A stretch of 64,000 bases of DNA from Fimbriimonadaceae bacterium (GCA_022843485.1 JALHNM010000004.1:183353-247352), one strand, 5' to 3'; positions 25,201 to 32,957 are shown, counted from the first letter of the stretch. Numbers and translations: made by a program. The notes: generated by a model not told the origin, from the sequence alone.

Positions 25201-25711
25201 CAACCTTCGCACCCTCGCGACCGGGGACAACGTGATGGTGCGGGACTACAAACTCACCGGCGAGCTCGGCCGCGGGTGGAGCCTCCAGCACCAACTCAGC
25301 ACGAACCCCCTCCAGGCCGACGGCAACGTGCTGCTCGGCGACCGCCCTGGCCCCACCCGGTCGACGAAGTGGAACGTCGACTACGCCGGGTCGAAGAGCG
25401 TGAAGACCAGCTTCGTCTACGAGGAGTTCGTGAACGAGGAGAACTGGCACACGATCGCTTCCACCCGCTTGGCCCTCACGCTGTTCGCCGACAACCCCTC
25501 ACCGCTGTTCCTTGAGTACGGGATGAACGAGGGCAACCAGAGTGGACAGACCCAGCGCTCGCACGCCTTCAGCATCCGGTACGACCAACGCCCGGGGCCG
25601 AACCAGACGATGAGCCTGCGGTTCGGGAACCTCAACTGGGAGCGAGCCCGGCCCGGCGACCAACGCCACCAGGCCTGGAACCTGCGGCTGGACTACTCGC
25701 TCCGGTTCTAG
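22220..25711 (+). CDS. Large repeat protein, predicted outer-membrane barrel
   Basis: 1163 residues. Signal peptide (ATWLLALVPATALAQG). Residues ~66-117 hold a hairpin module (GSERVTLDGRALVRERDYTI then DLNAGVVYLK) also seen in the gliding/secretion protein SprA. From ~237 to ~670 a unit of about 75 residues recurs at least six times, each with GF-x2-F/M-x2-L followed by an Arg/Glu-rich RERGL-like end (DREQLARERGL, DRDQLARERGL). The remainder is alternating strands with many Arg/Asp/Tyr, ending in LRLDYSLRF, an aromatic-terminated strand expected of BAM-inserted barrels. GGGAGGA (22203-22209) supports the ATG at 22220; GATAAT at 22189-22194 may be the -10. Function unknown. Its stop overlaps the convergent gene by four bases. 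Confidence 0.8.
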   Translation: MVRKGRNPATWLLALVPATALAQGSLPATPLTPQSPTEARSEVGGRAAMDMLRTEASTPALPLRYGRVRAGSERVTLDGRALVRERDYTIDLNAGVVYLKVTTRPGQSVTVEYRYDEATGKEGTFGVASAGTGFQPLALNFRGGNSVVLGLGMTERLADGTVLSSNVYGMRNNFDLGFGKVQGLMMVGDRRKVQALDMLGGARQTGQGIEEGRSHAIVQRLGLRTLGGQLKLDYQDIGTGFAAMQSFQGAGFDDGQVQAMGRERGLKRTSLRAENLGGPSLAFGAGLQTVGDDTGSVTWRDYSAKVAGTELRWSSRSVDPGFTRFAQLREDDREQLARERGLERTNFSAARPMAGGKVQFDSQSVLTQGGQGFYRRSFGLDTPTVKLGYRDQHVNQGFDRFGDLREGDRDQLARERGLVRQTYEIGLAPKGGPSLSYRNETLRTGPGDLAAIDLGFKAGRLTVEHSRRDVAAGFEAMGSLAQPEVAAHLDAVARMYDPAAKHRGEDGHGWGAQRGTDRAGWRLQYDLGGGAAARAQRTDVRQKDGGLQATELALSTPKLTLGYRQQDGDREFDPGRAFHSERLRFGSARGLAKVDVEVGADLGRGRKFEFGQSVMGDGTGDASRRKLSYKDASLALSLVRRSVSPRFDGVGGIVDPERDLFARLLGDEQSEASFAWTLRKGFTVEHRDVRSIDSTARESKAFSRSRVSTSIAPGVTLAFGRSTRREEAEGAARIDQQIDVATFSHDLGRLGKVSLDSEQREFKGSDDKVPDSERKTVAYETKVTKDTTVRTEHGLTRFANGERETLTSHSVAHSLSPRTGVSVTDTRIERDGDKPDETVRDYGFWVDFGKGIRLDYKSNRRMKGEDEGSLNNQVTVSPGQVQGVEVKSMTYQRQGWDDQRDHHVGNVSIGSVKPLRIGFLQDVRFGYTADTVRDRYAWQRENRAFGLGARVGGFAFGFDYRSQINPVGDRAIDRQFTATTDVSGKSKVRAEMRYNLRTLATGDNVMVRDYKLTGELGRGWSLQHQLSTNPLQADGNVLLGDRPGPTRSTKWNVDYAGSKSVKTSFVYEEFVNEENWHTIASTRLALTLFADNPSPLFLEYGMNEGNQSGQTQRSHAFSIRYDQRPGPNQTMSLRFGNLNWERARPGDQRHQAWNLRLDYSLRF

Positions 25712-26931
25712 GGACCTGCAGGCGGCCCCCAGACGGTGAAGCCTTGGCCCCGGAACACGAGGCCGTAGTCGAGCAGGAAGCGGCCGTTCGCCACGACCCC
25801 GGGGCCGTCGTAGGCCGTGTTGAAGCTCCCGCGGCTCCCGGGGAAGCTCCTCAGGAGCCGAAAGTCGGACAGGCTGTACGCGTCGACAGTAGTCTCCCGC
25901 ATCAGCCACACGACGCCGTCCGACAGGATCGGGGTGTTGGCCCGGGCGACTGGGCCCGGGATCGTGCGCAGGAGGGCCCCTGTCGAGGGGTCCCGCTCGA
26001 AAAGGGCGTCACCCGTGTGGTACACGCGACCGTCGGCCCCGATCGCGACCGACCCCCCGGCTGACCCGAGCCCGGTCGAGACCTGCCAGACCTTCGTGAT
26101 CGACGACAAGCCATCGACCCGGTACGCGGTGAGCGCGGGGGAGACGAAGAGCGTGTACGCCTCGAGAACGTAGATCTGGCGCCGGACGGGGTCGTACGCG
26201 ACCGTCGTCCCGCCCCCTCCGCTGATGTCGCCCCGATGGAAGTCGTTGGCCTGGCCCGTCGCGAGGTCTATGGCCTGGTACTGGCCGGGCCCAGCGAGGA
26301 AGACGAGTCCTTGCCCGACCGAAGGGATCGAACTCCCTCCCGACGAGCCCGCTTGGTCCCACACGTACCGGACGACTGGCACCTGGAGGCTCGTGAACCT
26401 CAAGAACTGCACATCGTAGGCGAACGTGAAGTTGCCGTAGGTGAAGACGACCCGGGTGCGCCCGCCGCCGAGCGGGACGACGGCGGGGGTGGGCGCCTGG
26501 GTGGCAAACGGGACTTCGGCGTCGACCAGCAGCTGGCCGGTCTTGGCGTCAAGGACCAGGAGGACGTGTCGTTCACGATCGAACTCCTTCCCGACAATGT
26601 AGAGGCGACCTTCGCTGAACGCGGGGGGAGAGGGCTGGAGGATGAGGCGCCTGTACGTCCAGCGGACGCGGCCGTTCTGGAGGTCGAAGGCCGAGAACTC
26701 GGACGGGATCCCGATCCCGAACCAGGACTTGATCGCGAACACGGTGTCCCCGACGACGAGCGGATGGGCGTAGCCTTGCGGGGCCTGCCACTGGAGTGTC
26801 AGGGTCGCGGGGTCGACCCTCTCGGTCGTCCGGGCCGTCCGTCCGAGGTCGGCGAGGGAGACGGGCCAGTCCACCGGGAGCCCGATGCTTGCGAGCGCGG
26901 TGAGTCCAAGAGCGAGCGTGAGTCGGGTCAT
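25708..26931 (-). CDS. Secreted PQQ-like beta-propeller protein
   Basis: 407 residues with a signal peptide (LTLALGLTALASIGLPV). Blades of the PQQ/YncE/BamB type recur: VVGDTVFAIKSW, SAFDLQNGRVRWTY, LLVLDAKTGQLL, GLVFLAGPGQYQAIDLATGQ, VAIGADGRVYHTGD. No catalytic dehydrogenase residues stand out, so a scaffold or BamB-like role is as likely as PQQ binding. TAGAAT lies nine bases before the ATG on the minus strand, divergent from the 27003 gene. Stop codons of this gene and the barrel gene overlap in CTAG. Confidence 0.8.
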   Translation of the reverse strand: MTRLTLALGLTALASIGLPVDWPVSLADLGRTARTTERVDPATLTLQWQAPQGYAHPLVVGDTVFAIKSWFGIGIPSEFSAFDLQNGRVRWTYRRLILQPSPPAFSEGRLYIVGKEFDRERHVLLVLDAKTGQLLVDAEVPFATQAPTPAVVPLGGGRTRVVFTYGNFTFAYDVQFLRFTSLQVPVVRYVWDQAGSSGGSSIPSVGQGLVFLAGPGQYQAIDLATGQANDFHRGDISGGGGTTVAYDPVRRQIYVLEAYTLFVSPALTAYRVDGLSSITKVWQVSTGLGSAGGSVAIGADGRVYHTGDALFERDPSTGALLRTIPGPVARANTPILSDGVVWLMRETTVDAYSLSDFRLLRSFPGSRGSFNTAYDGPGVVANGRFLLDYGLVFRGQGFTVWGPPAGP

Positions 26932-26940
26932 GACACTCTC

Positions 26941-26994
26941 ATTCTATCGCCGGGAGGTCCGGTTTGGACGCTGGCAGAGGTGAGGGAGTAGACT
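26941..26994. promoter_or_regulatory. Divergent promoter pair
   Basis: Minus strand: TAGAAT at 26946-26941, nine bases from the ATG at 26931. Plus strand: TTGGAC (26964-26969), 19-base spacer, TAGACT (26989-26994), eight bases from the GTG at 27003. Both transcripts would be leaderless or nearly so. Confidence 0.45.
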
Positions 26995-27002
26995 CCGCCC
27001 TC

Positions 27003-27911
27003 GTGGAGACGGTCGGCTACGGAGGGTGGCAGCGGTGCGTCCGTCTGGTCTCGGGCAACTTCGAGGCTCTGGTCACGGTCGAGGTCGGGCCCCGCGTGAT
27101 CCGGTTTGGCGAGGTCGGCGGACCGAACGCGCTCGTGGAGTACCCGGCGCAAATGGGGCTCACCGGGGGGTCGGAGTACCGAAGCTACGGGGGACACCGG
27201 CTCTGGGTCGCCCCCGAGGACGCCGCCGTCACGTATGAGCCGGAGAACGAGCCTGTCCACGCGTACGAGGAGGGCGGGTGGGCCTGCTTTCGGGCGTCCC
27301 TCGGGGCTCAGCGACTGGAGAAGGAGGTTAGGGTCCGGTGGGAGGGGGAAGCGCTTCGCCTGGAGCACCGAGTGACGAACCGGGGCGAAGAGGTTCGGAC
27401 CTTGGCGCCCTGGGTGCTGACGGTGATGGCGGCGGGGGGAGAGTGCCTGTGGCCCCAGCCGGAGCCGAAGTCGCATAAGGACGCCCTCTTGCCTGCTGCG
27501 CCCTTGGTGCTTTGGCACTACACGGACATGGCCGACCCGCGATGGACGTGGGGGGCGAGGGTGGCCCGGTTGCGGCACGACCCCGAGGCCGAACGGCCGC
27601 AGAAGGTCGGCGCGCTGGTGACCCAGGGCTACGCGGCGTACGCGAATCATGGGAGCCTGTTCTTGAAGCGGTTCCCAGCTCTCGAAGGGGCGGTTTACCC
27701 TGATTACGGATGCAACTTCGAGACCTTCACTCGGCACGACATGCTCGAGGTCGAGACGCTCGGGCCCCTTGTCGAACTTGAACCGGGTGCGACGGTGACG
27801 CACCCCGAGACGTGGTACCTCGTGCCTTCGCAGACCCCGCCTGCCGAGGATGCGGCCTGTGCAGAATGGCTCGAGGGCCTGGTCGCCACCCGGCCGCTCC
27901 TTACCGACTGA
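27003..27911 (+). CDS. DUF4380 protein (aldose-1-epimerase-like fold)
   Basis: 302 residues, starting at GTG. The opening (VRLVSGNFEALVTVEVGPRVI then RFGEVGGPNALVE) and YGGHRLWVAPED match DUF4380, a galactose-mutarotase-like beta-sandwich found in Bacteroidetes, Planctomycetes and Armatimonadota; the WKNYGG-x2-LWPAPE signature is its hallmark. Carbohydrate binding or epimerisation is inferred from fold. No signal peptide. It overlaps the convergent 857-residue gene by eleven bases at the 3' end. Confidence 0.75.
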   Translation: METVGYGGWQRCVRLVSGNFEALVTVEVGPRVIRFGEVGGPNALVEYPAQMGLTGGSEYRSYGGHRLWVAPEDAAVTYEPENEPVHAYEEGGWACFRASLGAQRLEKEVRVRWEGEALRLEHRVTNRGEEVRTLAPWVLTVMAAGGECLWPQPEPKSHKDALLPAAPLVLWHYTDMADPRWTWGARVARLRHDPEAERPQKVGALVTQGYAAYANHGSLFLKRFPALEGAVYPDYGCNFETFTRHDMLEVETLGPLVELEPGATVTHPETWYLVPSQTPPAEDAACAEWLEGLVATRPLLTD

Positions 27912-30474
27912 CGGGCTCGAACCGGGGGTGTCGGATCACGACCATCCCCGTCTTGCTGTCGTCGACGAGCCTCACGAAGAGGCGCCGCTCCTTCCGGCCG
28001 GTCGTGGTCCAGACGACCCGTTTGGCGGTCCGTCCCGGTCGCGCGCTGAGGACGTGGATGTTCGTCTCGGCATCGACGAGTTCCGCCCGGCCCCCCGAAC
28101 CCGCGAGCGCGAAGACGATCTGTCCCGGCTGGGGAGAGAACTCGGCGCTGACCAGGGTGCCTGTGAGTTCCGGCACGCGGCGGCCGCGTCCGTCGTCGCC
28201 GGTGTGGAGGGCGGGGCGGCCCTCCTCGTAGACGGTCGGCACGATCGTCCGGGCGAGCCCACCCCGCCGAGCCCAGCCGCGCGGGGCGATGGCCATCGGG
28301 TCGAGCGGCGGCCAAGCGTAGACGTCCACGTCGCGCAGGTCGAAGAGGGTCTGACCGAGCGACCCGGCCGCGGTCACGCGGTGTGCGAGCAGCTCCCGGG
28401 GGTCGACCTGAGCGCCGAGGCCGTATGGAGTCTTCTCGGCCTCGATGAGCCGGTCGCCCACGATGAACCGCCCGGCGATCTCGCCCTCGGTCGGAAGAGA
28501 TGAGCGGGAAGGGACTTGGACGAGCATGAGCCGCCCGTCGATCCGGTCGAGGTCGAGCCGGCTGATCGCGAACGGGACGCTGGGCGTGAGGTTCCGGTCG
28601 GCGACACCTGGCTGGCGGACCGTGACCCGGTGCGTGCCGCCGTAGGGGAACGGGTTCGTGGCCAGGGCGCTGTCCCACCGCTCTTGCGACATAGCGAAGA
28701 CGCCGTCGATCCCGACCGCCCATCCTGCGCGGTCGATGTAGCCCGAGCCGAACTCGTTCATGGCCTCGGCCAGCGTGGCGAGGAGGGAGCCGGCTCCGGC
28801 TTCGAACCGACGGTCGGGCGAGAACCCTTCCGCGAGCCGGTAGCCCGCAGCGGCCTGACCCTCGGCAGCGGAAGGCGGCCCGAAGACCCCGTTCCGCCCG
28901 GCCACGTTGAGCCGAAGGAGGGAGAACCCGGAGCGGACGGCGAGCACGCCGCGCTGGAAGAGGTCGGGCCGGTCCAGCACCGCTCCCGCCCTCATGAGGA
29001 GAAGACCCGTCTCGGAACCCTGGATCGAGGTCGCCCCTTGGTCGAGGAACGCCCCGAGAGTGAGTGCGTCGGAGGCGGGGTGGGCCCAGAGCGCTTGGGA
29101 GAGGGCGATGCTGTCCGCCGCCCGGGCGACACGGTCGCGGTCGAGCGAGTCGGGGGGCGCGGCAAGGGCCGCCTGGAGCCTGAATCGTTCGGCCGCGAAA
29201 GTGTCCGCGCCGGTCGAGGGGATGGGAACCTTTGCGCCGCTCGGAGCGAGGTACCGAGACAGGGCCGCGGCGGCGGCTAGGCCCTGGGGCCGCTGGGCTT
29301 GGTCGCGAGCCCGGGCCCCGAGCGCCCGGTCGACCGCCGCCAGCCGGGGTTCATCTCGGAACGCCGCGAAGTCCTGTCGCCACCGCCGCAGCCAGTAGGC
29401 GGTCGTGGCCACGTCGGCCACCGAACCGCGACCCCACGTTCCCGACCCGGGCCGGTAGACGGTGGCCTGGGTGGGGTCTCGGTGCTCGGCCCCGAGGACG
29501 GCGAGGCGCATGAGCTCGGCGGACCGAGACTGCCAATCCGGCTGGCCGAGCCGCTCGCCCCACCACCGCATCCCCCACGCCGCCCGGAGGAGGTTCGCGT
29601 CTGCGGTGAAGGAAAGGGTCTCCTGGTCGTCGGGGCCGCCGAACGTCCAGGTCCCCGCCGTCTTGGACCACCACTGCCCGTTCGTCTCAAGTCGTGACGA
29701 GCGCATGTAGCGGACGTAGGCAGGGCGGGTGGTGTACTGGAACGGGATCGTCTGCGGGAGGGCGACGGCTAACCTCCGGGGGACGTTGCGCTGCCAGATT
29801 CGACGGCCGAGGGCGGACCGGTCTGGTCGCCCTTCACGCTCGCCGAGGAGGATCGTGAACCGGTTCGTGAAACGGGTCGGGAGCGCCGGAGCGGTGCCGT
29901 CCGGGGCGGCCAGGCCGATCCCGATCTCGGTGCCCTTCGCTTCGACCCAGTTCGGCGCGCTCCGGGCCGAGCGGGCGTCTTCGGGGTCGCGGAGCAGGGC
30001 CACGCCCCTGTTCGCCCCGACGACCGAGACGACGGGGTGGGCGACGGTGAGGTCGCTCCCGGTCTGGAGCCACGAGGCTCCTGGGTCCAAGGCACCTGGG
30101 TCGACGAGCCGGTACCTCGAGACGGCGTCGATCCGAGCCGGAGAGGGCTGGGAGACGGTGTCGGCGATCACGATCTCGCCCGGTTGGCCGAACCCGACTT
30201 GGCGCACGGTGGTCCTCCCCGCTCGGCGGATCGTCACTCGGTAGGCTCGGGGGCCGAGCGGTTCGACGCCGACCACTTCGCCGGCGAGTAGGGGGGTGCG
30301 GGTCGGCTCGGTGATCAGGGCGGGGCCGGCGTCGGGGCTCGACTTGGCCGTGACCTCTTCGTGCCAGCCGTCCGGGCGGGACCGGCCCACGATGAGGAAC
30401 TCGGCGGTCTCGGCCCTGGCTTCGAGGCTCGGCGGGCACAGCAGGGCGAGGGCGAGGGCGGTCGTCCCAAGCAT
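27901..30474 (-). CDS. Large secreted protein, function unknown
   Basis: 857 residues with a signal peptide (LGTTALALALLCPPSLEARA). The N-terminal ~200 residues are strand-rich and may be a sugar-binding-like sandwich. The middle is helical and Trp/Arg-rich (LLRAAWGMRWWGERLGQPDW, TTAYWLRRWRQDFAAF), reminiscent of alpha/alpha-toroid glycoside hydrolases and lyases, but I cannot place a catalytic site. The C-terminal part is again beta-rich. TAACCT lies seven bases before the ATG on the minus strand without a ribosome site. A polysaccharide-related role is a guess from layout only. Confidence 0.72.
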   Translation of the reverse strand: MLGTTALALALLCPPSLEARAETAEFLIVGRSRPDGWHEEVTAKSSPDAGPALITEPTRTPLLAGEVVGVEPLGPRAYRVTIRRAGRTTVRQVGFGQPGEIVIADTVSQPSPARIDAVSRYRLVDPGALDPGASWLQTGSDLTVAHPVVSVVGANRGVALLRDPEDARSARSAPNWVEAKGTEIGIGLAAPDGTAPALPTRFTNRFTILLGEREGRPDRSALGRRIWQRNVPRRLAVALPQTIPFQYTTRPAYVRYMRSSRLETNGQWWSKTAGTWTFGGPDDQETLSFTADANLLRAAWGMRWWGERLGQPDWQSRSAELMRLAVLGAEHRDPTQATVYRPGSGTWGRGSVADVATTAYWLRRWRQDFAAFRDEPRLAAVDRALGARARDQAQRPQGLAAAAALSRYLAPSGAKVPIPSTGADTFAAERFRLQAALAAPPDSLDRDRVARAADSIALSQALWAHPASDALTLGAFLDQGATSIQGSETGLLLMRAGAVLDRPDLFQRGVLAVRSGFSLLRLNVAGRNGVFGPPSAAEGQAAAGYRLAEGFSPDRRFEAGAGSLLATLAEAMNEFGSGYIDRAGWAVGIDGVFAMSQERWDSALATNPFPYGGTHRVTVRQPGVADRNLTPSVPFAISRLDLDRIDGRLMLVQVPSRSSLPTEGEIAGRFIVGDRLIEAEKTPYGLGAQVDPRELLAHRVTAAGSLGQTLFDLRDVDVYAWPPLDPMAIAPRGWARRGGLARTIVPTVYEEGRPALHTGDDGRGRRVPELTGTLVSAEFSPQPGQIVFALAGSGGRAELVDAETNIHVLSARPGRTAKRVVWTTTGRKERRLFVRLVDDSKTGMVVIRHPRFEPVSR

Positions 30475-30674
30475 CGTCCGAAGGTTACCACGCTGGGGTT
30501 AGAGCGCCCTTATCCTTGCCCTGGAAAGGTTCGGGTCGGCAGGGTTTCCGGCTGGCAAGGGGGCGGTCGGCAAGGCTGCGGGAAAGGTCGTCGAGTCTGG
30601 CAAGCGCACGGGCTCGGGGGGCTCAAATGAGGGGTCGGCTCGGGAAGGATGACTGTGGGAGACACACTTCCCAC

Positions 30675-30785
30675 ATGCTCATGGTCTACTCGCTCGTCGC
30701 CGCCACGGTCGCACTCGCGGCCATCGTCGGGGCATGGAGCCTCACCCGAGAGGCGCTCGTGCGATCCGACTCCGATCCGCCCTGA
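30675..30785 (+). CDS. Possible single-span membrane microprotein
   Basis: 36 codons: a hydrophobic helix (VYSLVAATVALAAIVGAW) with a charged C-terminal tail. No clear ribosome site; GTGGGA and TCCCAC form an inverted repeat directly before the ATG. It may be chance. Confidence 0.25.
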   Translation: MLMVYSLVAATVALAAIVGAWSLTREALVRSDSDPP

Positions 30786-30890
30786 TCCTGTTCTGTCTCG
30801 CGTGCCCGTGCTCCACTCGGCCCCCGGCTTTGTCCGGGGGCCGCTTGTCGTTGGGGCCCCACTTTCTCCCACGAGAGAGGCTGTCTAGGA

Positions 30891-30922
30891 TAGGACTTAT
30901 AGGGCCTCTAGGACTTATGGGG
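30891..30922. repeat. 18-base direct repeat TAGGACTTAT
   Basis: TAGGACTTATAGGG (30891-30904) recurs as TAGGACTTATGGGG (30909-30922) with a period of 18, preceded by a further TAGGA at 30886. Confidence 0.5.
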
Positions 30923-31041
30923 TGGCAGAGGGTTCTGGGTCAAGGGGCAAAGCACAGACGGTTTAAGTGCTAAATCGCGCCTTAAGATAGATATGCGTCT
31001 ACTAATTATCTGGCTTTCGAGGATTGTGGGGCTGGAGGGTG

Positions 31042-31069
31042 TTCAAGTGGGAAAAAATGGGTCTACAAT
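31042..31069 (+). promoter_or_regulatory. mraZ promoter with MraZ operator repeats
   Basis: TACAAT (31064-31069) is the -10, with a weak -35 TTCAAG at 31042-31047. Between them lie TGGGA (31048-31052) and TGGGT (31058-31062), direct repeats with a period of exactly ten bases, the spacing of known MraZ sites. A third TGGGG occurs at 31027. Binding would block the promoter. Confidence 0.65.
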
Positions 31070-31149
31070 GAACCAGCCGACGCGACAACGGACGTTGCCG
31101 AGGCTAACCGGATAGGGGTGTCCGGACGGACGCGAGGGGGCTGACTGCC

Positions 31150-31194
31150 ATGGAGGGTGGGCAGCCTCTTCCCACTCAAGAGCCCCGGAACTGA
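31150..31194 (+). CDS. Possible 14-codon leader peptide upstream of mraZ
   Basis: ATG at 31150 is nine bases after GAGGGGG (31134-31140) and the frame (MEGGQPLPTQEPRN) stops at 31192-31194, four bases before the mraZ ATG. Reinitiation from this leader would explain why mraZ has no ribosome site of its own. Peptide function is unknown. Confidence 0.35.
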   Translation: MEGGQPLPTQEPRN

Positions 31195-31198
31195 ACAG

Positions 31199-31690
31199 AT
31201 GTCGCCAGAGGCCGCCCACCTCTTCATGACCCAGCTCTCGGGGCGGGACGAGAGCGTGATCGACGAGAAAGGCCGGATCGTTCTCAAGGAGCGGATCCGG
31301 GAGCGGCTCGGCTCACCCTTCGTGCTCGCCTATTCGGACATGGGCTGCCTCGTGGCGTACCCGCTCGACTCCTGGGCGGCCGAGATCGGCGCGATCCAGG
31401 AAGCTCGCCTGCACAACCCGGGGCGTCGCACGTTGCTGCGGCTCTTGCAGGGCAGTGCGGAGACGGACCTGAAGTTTGACGGGCAGAACCGCCTGCTCAT
31501 CCCCCGGCACATGCGCGACTACGCGGGGTTGCGGGAGCGGACGAAGGCGGTCGCGGTCGGCTGCGGCGACCGGCTGGAACTCTGGAACAAGGACGAGTTC
31601 GAACGGTGGGAGGCCGACCCGGGCGGGTACGGCTCTGCCCGCCGGGCGGTGTGGGAGGACGCCTACCGCCAACTCGTGGAGGCGCCGTGA
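31199..31690 (+). CDS. mraZ: Transcriptional regulator MraZ
   Basis: 163 residues, two AbrB-like repeats. The first is SGRDESVIDEKGRIVLKERI, the second KFDGQNRLLIPRHMRDYAGL with its D-x-RI/NRL-IP core; these form the ring-shaped DNA-binding protein that represses the dcw promoter. First gene of the cluster. Candidate starts are GTG 31157, ATG 31199 and ATG 31226; 31199 is preferred because it follows a ribosome-loaded leader frame by four bases. Its likely operator is in the promoter at 31048-31062. Stop overlaps rsmH (GTGA). Confidence 0.9.
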   Translation: MSPEAAHLFMTQLSGRDESVIDEKGRIVLKERIRERLGSPFVLAYSDMGCLVAYPLDSWAAEIGAIQEARLHNPGRRTLLRLLQGSAETDLKFDGQNRLLIPRHMRDYAGLRERTKAVAVGCGDRLELWNKDEFERWEADPGGYGSARRAVWEDAYRQLVEAP

Positions 31691-32598
31691 CGCCCTCCCA
31701 CGTGCCGGTGATGGTGGCGGAGGTGCTGGACGCCCTCCCCCTCCGGCCGGGCGGGGTCGCGGTGGATGGGACGTTGGGGCTCGGGGGGCACGCGGTCGAG
31801 ATGGCGGCCCGCCTCGCCCCGGGAGGATTGATCGTGGGACTGGACTGGGACGAGACGATGAGAGAGCGAGGCGAGGCACGGGTGAGGCAGGTCGAGGACG
31901 TGGACGTCCGGACGTACCACGCCGACTATCGGGAGCTGCCCGAGCGGCTGGCCCTGGCCTGCCACGAGGTGGGCAGGCCGGTGGGGGCGGACGCCGTACT
32001 CCTGGACCTTGGGCTGAACAACACCCAGATCGAGGACCCGACCCGAGGCATCACGTTCCGTGAGGAGGGGCCGCTCGATATGAGGATGGACCGGAGCCGG
32101 GGCGAGACCGCGGCCGAATGGCTGAACCGGGCGCCGGCCCGCGAGATCGAGGATTGCCTGTTCTCGCTCGGCGACGAGCGTTGGGCCCGGAAAATCGCTC
32201 AGGTGATCGTGGATCGACGCAGGACGAGGCCCTTGGCCACCACGACCGATCTGGTCGATTGCGTCTTGGCGGCGATCCCGACGGCCAAGCGGGACAAGCG
32301 GCTCCACCCGGCGACCCGGACGTTCCAGGCCGTGCGGATCGAGGTGAACCGTGAGCTCGAGGAACTGGGCGACGCCGTCGCTCGCATCGCCCGCGTGCTG
32401 AACCGGGGCGGCGTCCTCGTGGCCCTGAGTTACCACTCGGGCGAGGACCGGGCGGTCAAGACGGCGTTCCGCGACCTCGCCAAGGAAGGTGGGTTCGAGA
32501 CCCTTACGAAGAAGCCGCTGGTCCCGACCGAGGCCGAGGTGCGAGCGAACCCGAAGAGCCGCAGCGCCAAGATGCGAGCCTTGCGGAGGGTGAATTGA
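31687..32598 (+). CDS. rsmH: 16S rRNA (cytosine1402-N4)-methyltransferase
   Basis: 303 residues. Methylates N4 of C1402 in the decoding centre using SAM. Motifs: HVPVMVAEVLDAL, DGTLGLGGHAVEMA (SAM loop), AVLLDLGLNNTQIED, DMRMDRSRGETAAEWLN, TRTFQAVRIEVNRELEEL and LSYHSGEDRAVKTAFR. GTG start at 31687 overlaps the mraZ stop; longer upstream frames overlap mraZ and are rejected. Second dcw gene as in most bacteria. Confidence 0.96.
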   Translation: MTPSHVPVMVAEVLDALPLRPGGVAVDGTLGLGGHAVEMAARLAPGGLIVGLDWDETMRERGEARVRQVEDVDVRTYHADYRELPERLALACHEVGRPVGADAVLLDLGLNNTQIEDPTRGITFREEGPLDMRMDRSRGETAAEWLNRAPAREIEDCLFSLGDERWARKIAQVIVDRRRTRPLATTTDLVDCVLAAIPTAKRDKRLHPATRTFQAVRIEVNRELEELGDAVARIARVLNRGGVLVALSYHSGEDRAVKTAFRDLAKEGGFETLTKKPLVPTEAEVRANPKSRSAKMRALRRVN

Positions 32599-32957
32599 GC
32601 GCGATCCCCGTCCTCTCGCCGACTCCTCGGCCCCGGCCGGTCGCTGCTGCTCCCCGCGTGGTGCGGAAGGTGCAGGTCAGTCCGTGGCCCGCGGCCGCCG
32701 TGGTGTTCGTCGGTTGCCTCGCCTTGAGCTACGGCGCGTCGACCCTGCTCGGGAACTCGGTGATGGAGAGCGCGCGTCGAGAGGCGGGCCGCGCCGAGTC
32801 TCGGGCCCGGGTCGCCCGCGACGAGACGGCCCGGCTTCAGCGGAGGTTGGACCGGCTGACGTCGCCCCAGTCGGTCGCGAGTTGGGCCCGGCTGCGCGGC
32901 TTCGTCCCTGTCCACACCGTCTTCTCCCGGGGGGTCGACGAGCGTGCCGCGCACTGA
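32595..32957 (+). CDS. ftsL: FtsL-like division protein
   Basis: 120 residues, bitopic: short Pro/Arg-rich cytoplasmic tail, one membrane span (AAAVVFVGCLALSYGASTLL), then a coiled coil rich in Arg/Glu (SARREAGRAESRARVARDE). Sequence similarity to FtsL is generally poor; the call rests on topology and on its place between rsmH and ftsI. FtsL joins FtsQ/FtsB and activates FtsWI at the septum. TTG start at 32595 overlaps the rsmH stop (TTGA). Its 3' end overlaps ftsI by 14 bases. Confidence 0.78.
   Translation: MSAIPVLSPTPRPRPVAAAPRVVRKVQVSPWPAAAVVFVGCLALSYGASTLLGNSVMESARREAGRAESRARVARDETARLQRRLDRLTSPQSVASWARLRGFVPVHTVFSRGVDERAAH

Larger units (their letters stand above)
30475..31041. other. 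Intergenic region before the dcw cluster
   Basis: About 570 bases without a confident gene. It holds the TAACCT box for the minus-strand gene (30482-30487), a possible 36-codon frame, an 18-base direct repeat, and from about 30960 a stretch clearly richer in A+T than the surroundings, including TTAAG/CTTAA inverted halves. Confidence 0.55.

Noticed and set aside
23168..25450. 760-codon open frame antisense to the repeat protein
   Set aside because: Mirrors the repeats of the sense gene; no start signal or domain.
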